The notes beneath the pieces are model-generated. The model was not told the DNA's origin, made no database searches, and saw only the letters and a list, made by a program, of their open reading frames with translations. 64,000 bases of DNA from Aphanizomenon flos-aquae FACHB-1287 (lineage in GTDB: Bacteria; Cyanobacteriota; Cyanobacteriia; Cyanobacteriales; Nostocaceae), in NCBI RefSeq assembly GCF_014698755.1, contig NZ_JACJTO010000003.1, positions 62,001 to 126,000 on the forward strand, in the 5' to 3' direction. Below are positions 29,929-39,496 of the stretch, one piece after another. Positions within the stretch are counted from its first letter, which is position 1. Each line of letters begins with the position of its first letter. Made by a program: the position numbers and the translations under genes.

Positions 29929-32900
29929 ATGTCTCCAGAAAACAATGGTGGCGCTAAAATTGAGGCACGTTCACCAAAACCTTGTATTGATTTAGTTACC
30001 CTTGTCGAGTTGCTGACTAAAGCAATTCCTCCTAAAAACAATAGTGGAACTACTGATAAACTACACCCTGATTATAGACCAGCATTTGCTTTTGATGCTG
30101 ACAAAAATCGTCTCAGGATATGTACGTCAGCAGTTATGAGAAGATTCTTTGGAAATAAGGATTTTAAAACGGCTTTTGATCCTGAAGGTGGGGGTTTTGT
30201 TCAAGATTTACCAACTTCCGGTTATGGTTTGAGGATGCGAGTTGGTGGTACGTTAAAAGAAGATAATAGAGACAGATTACCTAAAGCTTTAGATCAATTA
30301 ATTCTAGCTATTGATGCAGCATTACCACCAGAAACTCAATTATCAGCTTTGTTGTTAAGTGAACCAGAGAAACGGCTTCAGGAATTAGCACAAAAAACTC
30401 AGAAATTACCACAAAAAACTCAGAAATTACCACAAGAAACTGGTGCTTTTTTCCAAAATAAAGTTCATAATGCGACTCTTGTTCCTATAGCATTTCCTAA
30501 TCAAGATAATCAGAATAATCCTGAAAATAAACCCATAGCTAAAGTAATTTCTGCATCAGAAACAATAGATGCTAATAATTACTTTAAACGGATGTCAAGT
30601 GCAGTTAAAGAACATTTAGAAAATCAGGGATTAGAAGCAGATGATATTGAAATATCTCTTGATGCTTTGGAAGCAGAAAACACTAGATTAGAAAGTCAGT
30701 TAAATCGGTTTTTAACATTCCTAGATGATGAAGCATTAGCGCGGGTAAGATTATTAATTACCTTGCGGATTATGGAAGCAATTTCCAAATTTAGCCCGAA
30801 TAAACACGAACTTCTTAGAAGATATGTTCAGCGGGTTAAGACTTTTTATGATGCTGCAAAAGAACATATTTTTGAGGTTGATTTATCGGCTAATTTTGGT
30901 ATTGGTGGTCAGTTTAACTTATCAGAATCTTTGCAAACAGCAAATTTATATTTCTGTCTACCAGTTTGGCCAGAATCTGAAGCTCAAATCTTTGAAGATA
31001 AGACAATAAATCAAGAAAAAACTAGCTTTGGAGTTGTGCGAGAAGTTAGTTATCATTTTCGGATTAATGGAAAAAACCCAACAGCAGGTAAATTTGCTTT
31101 TGAAGCAAGACTTGATACAATTGAGAAAGAATTAGAACTAGATAATGAAGATTCATTTTTTGATCCAATAGCAGTTACTCGCTCTTTATCTCAGTTGATA
31201 TTTTTAGCAGTTGTTGTTCCCTCTGAAATAATGGAATCTGCAACTGTGAGAAATTTCTCAAGTTCAGTACAGCAACTTCTCAAAGATCTAAAAAATGGTG
31301 GTAAGAATGCTGTTAAACAACTTATAGTTAAGTTGCAAAAATGTGCTAAGACAATGAAAACGATTGCTTCAAGTTTAATTGATGTTATTAATACCAAAAG
31401 TGAAAAAATAATTTCTCAAGTTCAAAGTGAATCTTCTCAACAATTTATCTGTGTAAAACGTGATATTTTTGAATGGTCACGGTTAACAACAGGAGCATCT
31501 CAAAATTTACTTGTTGGTTCGGAAAATCCTGGAAGAGAAACGGTGGCATGGTTTAAAAATATTGAAGTTTGTGATACTCCAGAAACACCAGGACTTTTAT
31601 TTTCTGTCAAGGTCAATACTCAACTTTCTGAACATAACTTAGTCACCAAAGGTAATCCATATTCAATTCAAGTACAAAGAATTTTACCAAAACATCTTTT
31701 ACAGATTATTTGGTGTCCTTTTTCTTTTTCTCAAGAAAACGATAAATGGACGTACAAAGCTTCAGAAGATGCGCCAAAAGCACAGGGATGGTCATTACCA
31801 GCAGCAATTGTTTTAGAGTATGATGCGAGTGATTTAACTCCAAAAGAAAAAGGGAAAGGAAGTGAAGAAAATAAACAATATCATGCTGCGGGTATTGCGG
31901 CTTTTGAAGTATTAGTTTATTGTTGTTTATGGCATATTATTAACAAATTAAAACAAGAAGTCAATGATGATTTTACAACTTTAATGTTGAGGTTGCAAGA
32001 ACAAGGAAAAGAAAGTGATGATAAAGATGGTGATTCTTATGTTTATGCAGCCGCGCAAACTTTAGAAGCGATATTAGCAGAAGATACTAATATTAGAATG
32101 CAGGGAATTGTTCTTAAAAACCTAGATAAAGAAAACAAAAATATCCAATATGTAAAAAAGAATATTTTTAATGCTTTATTGAGTGCATTTCCTATCGTTA
32201 CCAGTACACCAAAACCGCCAACAGTTCCGAAAATTGGTTTAATTTCCTATTCGACTCGTCCCTGTGATGAGTCTATAAATACAGATGAAAAAAGTTATCT
32301 TTTTCTGACTCAAAGTTATATTGCTACTGCGGTAAATCAGCCATTTTCCGGTTATCATATCAAAGCAGAAAGGACACAATCTGATATTGTTGATACTCCT
32401 GAAAACCTCCGAAAACAAAGATTAGTTCAAGAAGAAATTCGTTATCTTGAAAATCAAGGATGTGAGCATATTATTTTACTTTCTCATGCTTATGGTAGCC
32501 GAAGATTTAACCGTGTTGCAGATTACAATGCTGGATTAACACCAAAAGAGTTTTTAGAAGATATTTCTCAGACTTTTCCTGATTTAACTATTTACACCTT
32601 ATTACGTGATGTTTTCCCCGCAACGAGACTTTATAAACGGGAAAAAAATCAAGCTGGATTTGAGATTTTACAAGCAGGAGATTATACTAATTTCTTGAGT
32701 TCCGTAGAAAAAATATCAACTCGTCGACTAATTCCAGTTTATACTTTTGCAACGCTATATTCAATTCCAGGAGAACAGCGGCCACAATCGGGGTTTTGTG
32801 TATATTTCCTAATGTCAGATCAGCGTGTGAGTGATTTCAATTGGAGTGAACGCGCACGTCAAAATTTAACTGTTCCTGAACCAAATACATCTAATATTCA

Positions 32901-33129
32901 TCCTTGTTTAATTTCTGTGTTGCGTGGTTTGCATTTTATTGAAGCCGAAAAAGGAGTACAAAACGGACAATTTCTCCCGGTTTTAGATCCCTTTCCTTGG
33001 ATATCTCCTAAAACCGTGGAAGCTGCGGGAGATGTGCGAATTTTACATAGTCGTCGCGGTGGTAAAGTATATCTGAGTTATCCAGCTTTACTAACTCATG
33101 TTTCTCAAGTTCTTCACCGCAGAAAATAA
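29929..33129 (+). CDS. 1066-residue protein with PIWI/RNase H-fold-like C-terminus
   Basis: Not a family I can name with certainty. Residues 1-120 are a mixed domain, about 140-175 a low-complexity linker with KLPQKTQ repeats, 215-330 helical and partly coiled (LEAENTRLESQLNRFL), and 330-760 a large unassigned region. From about 768 the order of elements fits PIWI: strand IGLISYSTRP, long helix RLVQEEIRYLENQGCE, strand HIILLSHAYGSRRFNRV (compare PIWI YRDGVSEGQF), PDLTIYTLLRDVFPATRLYK (compare the KRHHTRxF strand) and SIPGEQRPQSGFCVYFL (compare GIQGTSRPxHYxVL). The catalytic Asp positions carry other residues, so it would be a non-cleaving guide- or nucleic-acid-binding module, as in many prokaryotic pPIWI proteins. 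It is co-transcribed with the nuclease/helicase gene 55 bases downstream. Confidence 0.55.
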   Translation: MSPENNGGAKIEARSPKPCIDLVTLVELLTKAIPPKNNSGTTDKLHPDYRPAFAFDADKNRLRICTSAVMRRFFGNKDFKTAFDPEGGGFVQDLPTSGYGLRMRVGGTLKEDNRDRLPKALDQLILAIDAALPPETQLSALLLSEPEKRLQELAQKTQKLPQKTQKLPQETGAFFQNKVHNATLVPIAFPNQDNQNNPENKPIAKVISASETIDANNYFKRMSSAVKEHLENQGLEADDIEISLDALEAENTRLESQLNRFLTFLDDEALARVRLLITLRIMEAISKFSPNKHELLRRYVQRVKTFYDAAKEHIFEVDLSANFGIGGQFNLSESLQTANLYFCLPVWPESEAQIFEDKTINQEKTSFGVVREVSYHFRINGKNPTAGKFAFEARLDTIEKELELDNEDSFFDPIAVTRSLSQLIFLAVVVPSEIMESATVRNFSSSVQQLLKDLKNGGKNAVKQLIVKLQKCAKTMKTIASSLIDVINTKSEKIISQVQSESSQQFICVKRDIFEWSRLTTGASQNLLVGSENPGRETVAWFKNIEVCDTPETPGLLFSVKVNTQLSEHNLVTKGNPYSIQVQRILPKHLLQIIWCPFSFSQENDKWTYKASEDAPKAQGWSLPAAIVLEYDASDLTPKEKGKGSEENKQYHAAGIAAFEVLVYCCLWHIINKLKQEVNDDFTTLMLRLQEQGKESDDKDGDSYVYAAAQTLEAILAEDTNIRMQGIVLKNLDKENKNIQYVKKNIFNALLSAFPIVTSTPKPPTVPKIGLISYSTRPCDESINTDEKSYLFLTQSYIATAVNQPFSGYHIKAERTQSDIVDTPENLRKQRLVQEEIRYLENQGCEHIILLSHAYGSRRFNRVADYNAGLTPKEFLEDISQTFPDLTIYTLLRDVFPATRLYKREKNQAGFEILQAGDYTNFLSSVEKISTRRLIPVYTFATLYSIPGEQRPQSGFCVYFLMSDQRVSDFNWSERARQNLTVPEPNTSNIHPCLISVLRGLHFIEAEKGVQNGQFLPVLDPFPWISPKTVEAAGDVRILHSRRGGKVYLSYPALLTHVSQVLHRRK

Positions 33130-33184
33130 TCCAGATAACCGATTTATTGTATCATATTTGTTATTAATCAAGGAAGTTAAACAA

Positions 33185-36100
33185 ATGCAAATATCATTTT
33201 TAGATCAAGCATCTTTGTGGGGACAAGTATTTGAAATTGCTGTAAAACGAGGTGTTTTACAAAAATTGATTCATGAAAAACTACTTATTAATAATCATCC
33301 TATTGTCCAACATTGGCAAAATTTTAAAAATGCTGATATTAAAAATCAATTAATCAAGAGTCTGAAATTAACAAAAGATGAAAATTCCCAAGCATGGGTA
33401 GAAAGTATGGTACGTCATTTGTTAGTTTTAGGTTATGGGTTAGGTTGGACAACTATGCGGGAATGTCTCAAGAAAACTCCAATTTCTAAATTAAAATTAG
33501 AAGCTATTTGGTGTCCATTAGTCTTTCCAGGAGAAGTACAAAAACCTGATATAGAACCGGAAAAAACTGCTCAAGAATTTAAACAGGCTTTTAACTTAAC
33601 CGGAAATCCAGATTTAGGATTAGTTGAAAAGGGAAAACCAGCAAGAGCCGATTTTTTGTTATGGTTATCACCTGATGAAAATTCAACTACTAAAAAACGT
33701 GATCATTTTATTTTCTGTTTTGAATTTTCTTATAATGTACCCAGTAAATTAGCCGATTTTAGCCATGAAAATGCTCATAGAGAAGAAGTGAGTCGTTATG
33801 CTCGTTATATTGATTCCAGAGGAGTTTTTTCTAGGGTTTGCGCGGAGGTAGAAGGTGAGGAATTTTCTATTTCTGAAAAAATTAAAAATCATTTATTACC
33901 TTTTAGTGGTTCTGATAAACCTTTGTACAAACTTTGTCAAGCATCCTCTTATACTGAACGATTGATTCACTTATTAAAAACCAAAGGAAAATTAGAAGGT
34001 GCTTGTATTGCTCGCGCAATAGCTATAACATCAAATGGATGTGAAAGTATCGCTGCTAATTTTAATGATCAACCAGATACTAGAATTGAATTAATGAAAT
34101 CTTTAGGTGAAGCATATCGCAAGTTTTCTAAACCAGAAGATAATATACCTGATTATCTTAATAAAGAAATTCTTGCTGTATTTAAGAGATTAGTACAATC
34201 ACTTCCTGGTGATTTTAGTAAACAAGCAAAGCAACTTATTCCTGAACCTAATTTAGAAACAAATATTAGCTATAGATTTGAGGAAAATATAGAGGAATTT
34301 TACAATTCTAATCAAGAAGTTTCTAGAGAAAATATAATTTTAGCAGTTGAAGAAACAGAAGCTTTACATAAATTTTTTAATGGTAATCCTCAAGATCATT
34401 TTATCAAAGAACTTCCACAAACAGAAAAAATTCAATTAAGAAAAGTTCATGAATCAGCAGTTATAGCAAGTTTAAAATCTGCTCAAACCGGAAAAATTAA
34501 TGTTATTGCTTTAGAAGGAAATCCCGGAATTGGTAAAACTACTGCGGTGGTGAAGTTTCTTGAAAAACAATCTGAAGGTTTTATGTTTTTATATATCAGT
34601 CCACGAGTTGTCATTAATCGAGATGTGACTGATAAACTAGCTAAAAACAACGGAAATTATAGCGGTATTGCGACTCTAACAACAAATGCAAATTTGATTA
34701 ATTTAGCTCCTAAATGGTACAAAGAAAATTATAATTCAAAACGTTTTATTAATAGTGCTGTAGTTTTTGATGGGGTTGAAAATCTCAATCTTCCTGATGG
34801 TAAAACCATCTTTATTAGCCCTGCACAAGAACATGAAATTGATGCTAAAATTGTATCTGCTACTAAAGCTAAAAATGCTCTTAACGAACGAGATTATAAA
34901 ATAGAATCAATCCATCGTCCAGGAGTTTTAAAAACCCTTGCAACTTCCGCTAGAAAATTACTAGAACTTAACCCCAAAATCAATCAATTAGTCATCACTG
35001 CTGCTACTCAAGGTTATCGTTCTCTTGATAATAAAACCACAATTAATGCTCTGGAAGAGTTATTTAAAAGTAAAGCTGATAGCAAACCAGGAATAAGAGA
35101 ACGTTCGGACTTTTCTCAGCGTATTCCTACTATTATTGTCATGGTTGATGAGGTAACAGGTGATGGTGCAGGAGCGTTATTTGTGCATAAGTTAGAAGAA
35201 TGGTTACATAAACAATTTATTGAATATTTTCAGGGAAAATCACCCTTTAAAGTTATCTTAATTATGGCTGATGCTTCTTTGAGTAATGAAGTAATTTTAA
35301 ATAATTATCTAAGTCATAATAAAGCTCCTGATAAAGTTTTATTAAGTAAAAGTAGAGGTAATGAACCTTTTAGAATGACAGGAACTAATGTGAAAGTTGG
35401 ACTTAGAAAATATCCAACTGTACATATTATGACTAATAGTTATCCAGCTTCTCAACTTACAATCGAATATAGTATGCAATTAGCAAAAGTTACACCTGGA
35501 TTAGCAAAAGATGGTAGAAAACAAACTATTCGGCAAGCAATTCGAGGAACATTAGATGCAGAAAATTTAAATAATGCTTATAAAGAAATTGCAAATGGGT
35601 TAAAAAAAGGAGCAGAACAATTGATTTTCTTTGCTCAAGATAAAGCATTTCTCAGACAATTAAGAAGTAGGTTAATAGAAGGAAAAGATGCTCTTTGTAA
35701 AAGTCAAGATATAGCAATTTTAGATCACAGTATACTTCCTCATGAACGATTAGAATTAGTCAAAGAAAATACACGAGATAAAAAACGAGTTTTCTTAATG
35801 ACTTCTTCCGGTGCTAGAGGTGTTTCTTTTCCGAAAACTGACTGGATAATTGCCACAATTCCCCGATTTAATATTGAATCTGCTTTAATGGAAGTTGCAC
35901 AACTTATTTATCGTGGTAGAGGAATGTACACAGATTCAGAAACAGGATTACAAGTTTCTGGAGATAATAAAAATAGACGTTTGGTAATGTTGATTAATGA
36001 TTGTATTATTAAAGATGATATTGAAGATAATACTGAGGATAAAAAAAGAGATTTTACTAGACGTTGGTTACGTCAATCTAGTGATTTATTAACCTTATTA

Positions 36101-37036
36101 ATGATGTTACGTTCTACCATTTACACCCGCATTAAAGGTGATGCTGGCTTGAAAAAACAAAAGATTGCATTTGTTCCAGTTGGTTCTATTGGAGATGAAG
36201 AATTATTGCATTTAATGTCTGATGATCTGCAGAGTTTTTTACAAGAAGCACGAGTTTTTATTTATGATGATCACTCGGATGATCATAAAGGTACAGTGAA
36301 AAAAACTCAGCAGTTAATAAAAGAAATATTTGCTAATTTTAAATTAGAAGGTCGTGCACCAGATAGAAATACTAGATCTTATACTGAGTATCACACTTTA
36401 GAAGCATTTGTCCAAGTGGTTTCTAAAAATTCTAGTCAGTTATTACCATCTTTAGAAAATACAGATTTAATCATTCCTGAAAATTTAACTTGTATTGGTA
36501 CTTTCTGGATAGAAGATTGGGGAAAAAGAAAAATAGGGGAAACATTCACTTTTGAAGGATGGCGTAAAAATACTGGCAGAAAAATTGATGAACTTTTAAG
36601 CAAACTCTGGGTTATTTGTAATGAAAAATCTGATTTTCCTCCTAAAATTAAACGTCCAGCGCGAGAACTATATATAATTTTAAAGCAAGAAAAAGAAGCA
36701 TTAACTCAAGAATATTCAACATTGCAAAATTTACAAACAGAAAATATTATTGTGAGTATTCCTTTAGACTATCCCCATTTTTGGCACAAACAAGAACTAG
36801 ATACTCCAAAACAGAGACTAGAAGACCCAGAATCATGGCAGAAATCTCTAGGAAAAACTTTAACACCACAAGGTTTAGTAATGCCTGTAATAGCTAAATA
36901 TGATGGTATTCCTTGGGTTGCTGTAGCAGGTAGAAAAGTTTTTGATCAATTGGAAACTACTTTTAGCGATCGCTATTTTATGATATCTAGTGAATTAAAT
37001 TTACTCAATACTATTTTATTAGAAGATAATCTATAA
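33185..37036 (+). CDS. Large P-loop helicase-like protein with N-terminal nuclease-like region
   Basis: About 1283 residues from the ATG at 33185, which has AAGGAAG upstream; an earlier in-frame ATG overlaps the previous gene and is less likely. Residues about 150-185 read ARADFLLWL and then FIFCFEFSYN, an Asp/Glu spacing like a PD-(D/E)XK site but without a clear Lys. Walker A is EGNPGIGKTTAVVKF (about 443-457), a Walker B-like IIVMVDEVTG lies near 650, and the C-terminal RecA-like lobe has LMTSSGARGVSFP (motif V, near 877) and QLIYRGRGMY (motif VI, near 907), resembling the DinG/XPD arrangement of SF2 helicases. The last 350 residues are unassigned. It should act on DNA or hybrids together with the upstream PIWI-like protein; this is inference from linkage. 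Confidence 0.65.
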   Translation: MQISFLDQASLWGQVFEIAVKRGVLQKLIHEKLLINNHPIVQHWQNFKNADIKNQLIKSLKLTKDENSQAWVESMVRHLLVLGYGLGWTTMRECLKKTPISKLKLEAIWCPLVFPGEVQKPDIEPEKTAQEFKQAFNLTGNPDLGLVEKGKPARADFLLWLSPDENSTTKKRDHFIFCFEFSYNVPSKLADFSHENAHREEVSRYARYIDSRGVFSRVCAEVEGEEFSISEKIKNHLLPFSGSDKPLYKLCQASSYTERLIHLLKTKGKLEGACIARAIAITSNGCESIAANFNDQPDTRIELMKSLGEAYRKFSKPEDNIPDYLNKEILAVFKRLVQSLPGDFSKQAKQLIPEPNLETNISYRFEENIEEFYNSNQEVSRENIILAVEETEALHKFFNGNPQDHFIKELPQTEKIQLRKVHESAVIASLKSAQTGKINVIALEGNPGIGKTTAVVKFLEKQSEGFMFLYISPRVVINRDVTDKLAKNNGNYSGIATLTTNANLINLAPKWYKENYNSKRFINSAVVFDGVENLNLPDGKTIFISPAQEHEIDAKIVSATKAKNALNERDYKIESIHRPGVLKTLATSARKLLELNPKINQLVITAATQGYRSLDNKTTINALEELFKSKADSKPGIRERSDFSQRIPTIIVMVDEVTGDGAGALFVHKLEEWLHKQFIEYFQGKSPFKVILIMADASLSNEVILNNYLSHNKAPDKVLLSKSRGNEPFRMTGTNVKVGLRKYPTVHIMTNSYPASQLTIEYSMQLAKVTPGLAKDGRKQTIRQAIRGTLDAENLNNAYKEIANGLKKGAEQLIFFAQDKAFLRQLRSRLIEGKDALCKSQDIAILDHSILPHERLELVKENTRDKKRVFLMTSSGARGVSFPKTDWIIATIPRFNIESALMEVAQLIYRGRGMYTDSETGLQVSGDNKNRRLVMLINDCIIKDDIEDNTEDKKRDFTRRWLRQSSDLLTLLMMLRSTIYTRIKGDAGLKKQKIAFVPVGSIGDEELLHLMSDDLQSFLQEARVFIYDDHSDDHKGTVKKTQQLIKEIFANFKLEGRAPDRNTRSYTEYHTLEAFVQVVSKNSSQLLPSLENTDLIIPENLTCIGTFWIEDWGKRKIGETFTFEGWRKNTGRKIDELLSKLWVICNEKSDFPPKIKRPARELYIILKQEKEALTQEYSTLQNLQTENIIVSIPLDYPHFWHKQELDTPKQRLEDPESWQKSLGKTLTPQGLVMPVIAKYDGIPWVAVAGRKVFDQLETTFSDRYFMISSELNLLNTILLEDNL

Positions 37037-37058
37037 TCATCAGATATCCGCTACATAT

Positions 37059-37084
37059 CTAGCGGGCAAGATGCCCGCACCACA
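37059..37084. repeat. 26-bp palindromic repeat, inverted copy of 6664-6689
   Basis: CTAGCGGGCAAGATGCCCGC followed by ACCACA, the exact reverse complement of the element at 6664-6689. It falls in the 91-base gap after the helicase gene and can fold into a GC-rich hairpin, perhaps ending that transcript. Confidence 0.8.
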
Positions 37085-37127
37085 AGAGTTTCATGATATA
37101 CTAATAAAAAATACGAGGTGAATTCTC

Positions 37128-37775
37128 ATGCTAAGCATCGCACCAGTTCACTCCCACCGCGCTATACTCGCTAATATTTCTTGGCACACTTTTGAAACCA
37201 TTTTAACAGAAATGGGCAATCATCGCGCTACCCGTCTAGCCTACAACCAGGGAACACTAGAAATTATGACTCCTTTAATGCCTCATGAACATAATAAAAG
37301 ACTGATAGAAAAGCTCATTGATAATTTAGCAGAGGAACTTAATCTTAATATTAAAAGTACCGGTTCAGTGACCTGTAAACGTCAAGATTTAGCCAAAGGT
37401 GTAGAACCAGATTCTAGTTTTTACATCCAAAATGAACCGATAATGCGAAATAAACAAACTCTAGATTTGACTCAAGATCCTCCACCAGATTTAATTATAG
37501 AAGTTGATTATACCAGCGCTTCCCTGGATAGATTACCGATTTATTTGGCCTTAGGTGTTCCCGAAGTTTGGCGTTATGATCATCCAGTAATGCAGATTTA
37601 TCAACTCAGTCATGGTGTTTATATTCCCTGTGACGTTTCTCCAACTTTTGCCAATTTACCCCTAAATACAGAAATTCCCCGTTTTCTCGCTCAAAGCCTG
37701 GAAATTGGCGAAATTCCGATGATTCGCGCCTTTCGGACTTGGTTAGAAATATCCACAGAAATAAAATTGACATAA
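37128..37775 (+). CDS. Uma2-family (DUF820) putative endonuclease
   Basis: 215-residue Uma2 protein. Landmarks are NISWHTFETILTEMGNHRAT, LEIMTPLMPHEHNKRLIEKL (the Glu and His region of the family), GVEPDSSFYI and PPDLIIEVDYTSASLDRLPI, with the Asp, Glu and downstream residues of the PD-(D/E)XK fold. AGGTG lies nine bases ahead of the ATG. It lacks the coiled-coil tail of the copy at 3713. These proteins are abundant in cyanobacteria; function is unproven. Confidence 0.88.
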   Translation: MLSIAPVHSHRAILANISWHTFETILTEMGNHRATRLAYNQGTLEIMTPLMPHEHNKRLIEKLIDNLAEELNLNIKSTGSVTCKRQDLAKGVEPDSSFYIQNEPIMRNKQTLDLTQDPPPDLIIEVDYTSASLDRLPIYLALGVPEVWRYDHPVMQIYQLSHGVYIPCDVSPTFANLPLNTEIPRFLAQSLEIGEIPMIRAFRTWLEISTEIKLT

Positions 37776-37830
37776 ATTGTAAATTATGAGATAATAAGCG
37801 GCGTTTAATTAAAATATCAATATTCTGGCT

Positions 37831-38202
37831 ATGACAATTGATGAAATTCGAGAAACCCGCATTAACACAGAAATTCTTGCAGATGCAGAAGATAAAGAAG
37901 AACGGGCAATGGGTTGGTATTATTATCTTGATGACTGCCTAAATGTTCCCTTTATGGGCAAATGGAAGAAGAAAAACCGGAAAACAGGGGTAATAGAGGA
38001 AAAACCTGTAGAAGTGTTGGGAATGTCAGGAGAAGATGATTGTCTAAAAGATATGTATGTAGATGTAGCTTATTTAACTGGAAAAGAAGATGATATTCAT
38101 TCTGCCAAGTTATCAGAAATTGAAACGACAGATGCAGACGAAGAAACTCAAGAAGCATTAGCAGATTGGCAATATTGGCTATCGAGAGGATATAAATTCT
38201 AG
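37831..38202 (+). CDS. CcbP-like calcium-binding protein
   Basis: 123-residue acidic protein of the CcbP family (Calci_bind_CcbP). In Anabaena PCC 7120 CcbP binds Ca2+ and its loss accompanies heterocyst differentiation. The conserved core is here: RAMGWYYYLDDCLNVPFMGK, then VEVLGMSGEDDCLKDMYVDV, and EETQEALADWQYWLSRGYKF at the end. The negative charge is spread over the surface as in CcbP. It is likely a family member, not necessarily the orthologue that controls differentiation. Stands alone, 87 bases upstream of rseP. Confidence 0.8.
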   Translation: MTIDEIRETRINTEILADAEDKEERAMGWYYYLDDCLNVPFMGKWKKKNRKTGVIEEKPVEVLGMSGEDDCLKDMYVDVAYLTGKEDDIHSAKLSEIETTDADEETQEALADWQYWLSRGYKF

Positions 38203-38288
38203 AAAACCAACATAGTAAATTCAGTCCCTCAGACCATTTCCAAACTACAATAAAAATATATATCCGAATATTTTGATTAATTTGCTCT

Positions 38289-39389
38289 ATGTCAGTTTTA
38301 GCAGCGATCGCAGTCTTGGCTATTTTGATCTTAGTACACGAGTTAGGACATTTCATAGCCGCCCGTTCTCAAGGCATTTATGCTAACCGCTTCTCCTTGG
38401 GTTTTGGTCCGATTCTTTTAAAATACCAAGGATCAGAAACAGAATACACTATCCGCGCCTTCCCCTTGGGTGGCTTTGTCGGCTTTCCCGATGATGATCC
38501 AGATAGCGAAATTCCCCCCAATGACCCGAATTTGCTGCGTAATCGCCCAGTTTTAGACCGCGCCATTGTCATTAGTGCCGGTGTCATCGCCAATTTAATT
38601 TTCGCTTATTTAATGTTGGCTTTACAATTGGGAATTGTTGGTATACCTCAAGAATTTCAGTATCAACCAGGTGTACTTGTCAAGCCTGTAAATGAACAAT
38701 CTGTTGCTTACCAAGCAGGTATTCGTGAAGGAGATATCATTCTAGCTATAAATGGCCAAGAAGTTCCTTTAGGTAAGGATGCAACAACATTATTGACAAA
38801 GGAAATCCAAACCCATCCTAATCAAGAAATTGACCTGAAAATTCAACACGAAACCCAACAAACTAACCTAAAACTCACACCTAAACCCGGTGCTGATGGT
38901 AAAGGTATCGTAGGAGTTGAATTAGTCCCAAATGGTAAAGCAATTTATCGCCGTCCCCAAAATATTATCGAGATTCTCAAAGTTGCAGCTAATCGCTTTG
39001 AAGAGTTAGTTGTCGGTACATTTCAAGGTTTTGGACAGTTAATTACTAATTTTGGAAAAACTGTAGGACAAGTTTCAGGACCCGTGAAAATTGTCCAAAT
39101 TGGCGCACAATTAGCTGCTAGTGATAGCACTAATTTATTTTCTTTTGCGGCTATTATTAGTATTAACTTGGCAATTATTAATATTTTGCCTCTTCCCGCT
39201 TTAGATGGTGGACAATTAGCCTTTTTACTAATTGAAGGATTATTTGGTAAACCTTTACCTAATAAGATTCAAGAAGGTGTGATGCAAACTGGTTTAGTAT
39301 TACTTTTAGGATTAGGTATTTTCCTAATTGTCAAAGAAACAAGCCAATTAACATCTCAGCTAGAATGGGTACAGAAATTGTTACAGTAA
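38289..39389 (+). CDS. rseP: RseP-type site-2 protease (intramembrane zinc metalloprotease)
   Basis: 366-residue M50 protease that cleaves transmembrane substrates within the bilayer. LVHELGHFIAARSQGIYANR gives the HExxH zinc motif at residues about 16-20, and INILPLPALDGGQLAFLL contains the NxxPxPxLDGG zinc-ligand motif near 305. A PDZ domain lies between them (about 115-200; AGIREGDIILAINGQEVPL). Three or four membrane segments flank these. Substrate anti-sigma or signalling factors cannot be told from sequence. A HIP1 site is inside the coding start. Confidence 0.95.
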   Translation: MSVLAAIAVLAILILVHELGHFIAARSQGIYANRFSLGFGPILLKYQGSETEYTIRAFPLGGFVGFPDDDPDSEIPPNDPNLLRNRPVLDRAIVISAGVIANLIFAYLMLALQLGIVGIPQEFQYQPGVLVKPVNEQSVAYQAGIREGDIILAINGQEVPLGKDATTLLTKEIQTHPNQEIDLKIQHETQQTNLKLTPKPGADGKGIVGVELVPNGKAIYRRPQNIIEILKVAANRFEELVVGTFQGFGQLITNFGKTVGQVSGPVKIVQIGAQLAASDSTNLFSFAAIISINLAIINILPLPALDGGQLAFLLIEGLFGKPLPNKIQEGVMQTGLVLLLGLGIFLIVKETSQLTSQLEWVQKLLQ

Positions 39390-39496
39390 ATTACTTGCCA
39401 AAAAACATCAGTTGTCAATGAGGAAATAGAGAAACAAATTCAAAAAACTATTGACAATTGACAACTGACAACTGACCATTAATAAGAGAAAATTGA

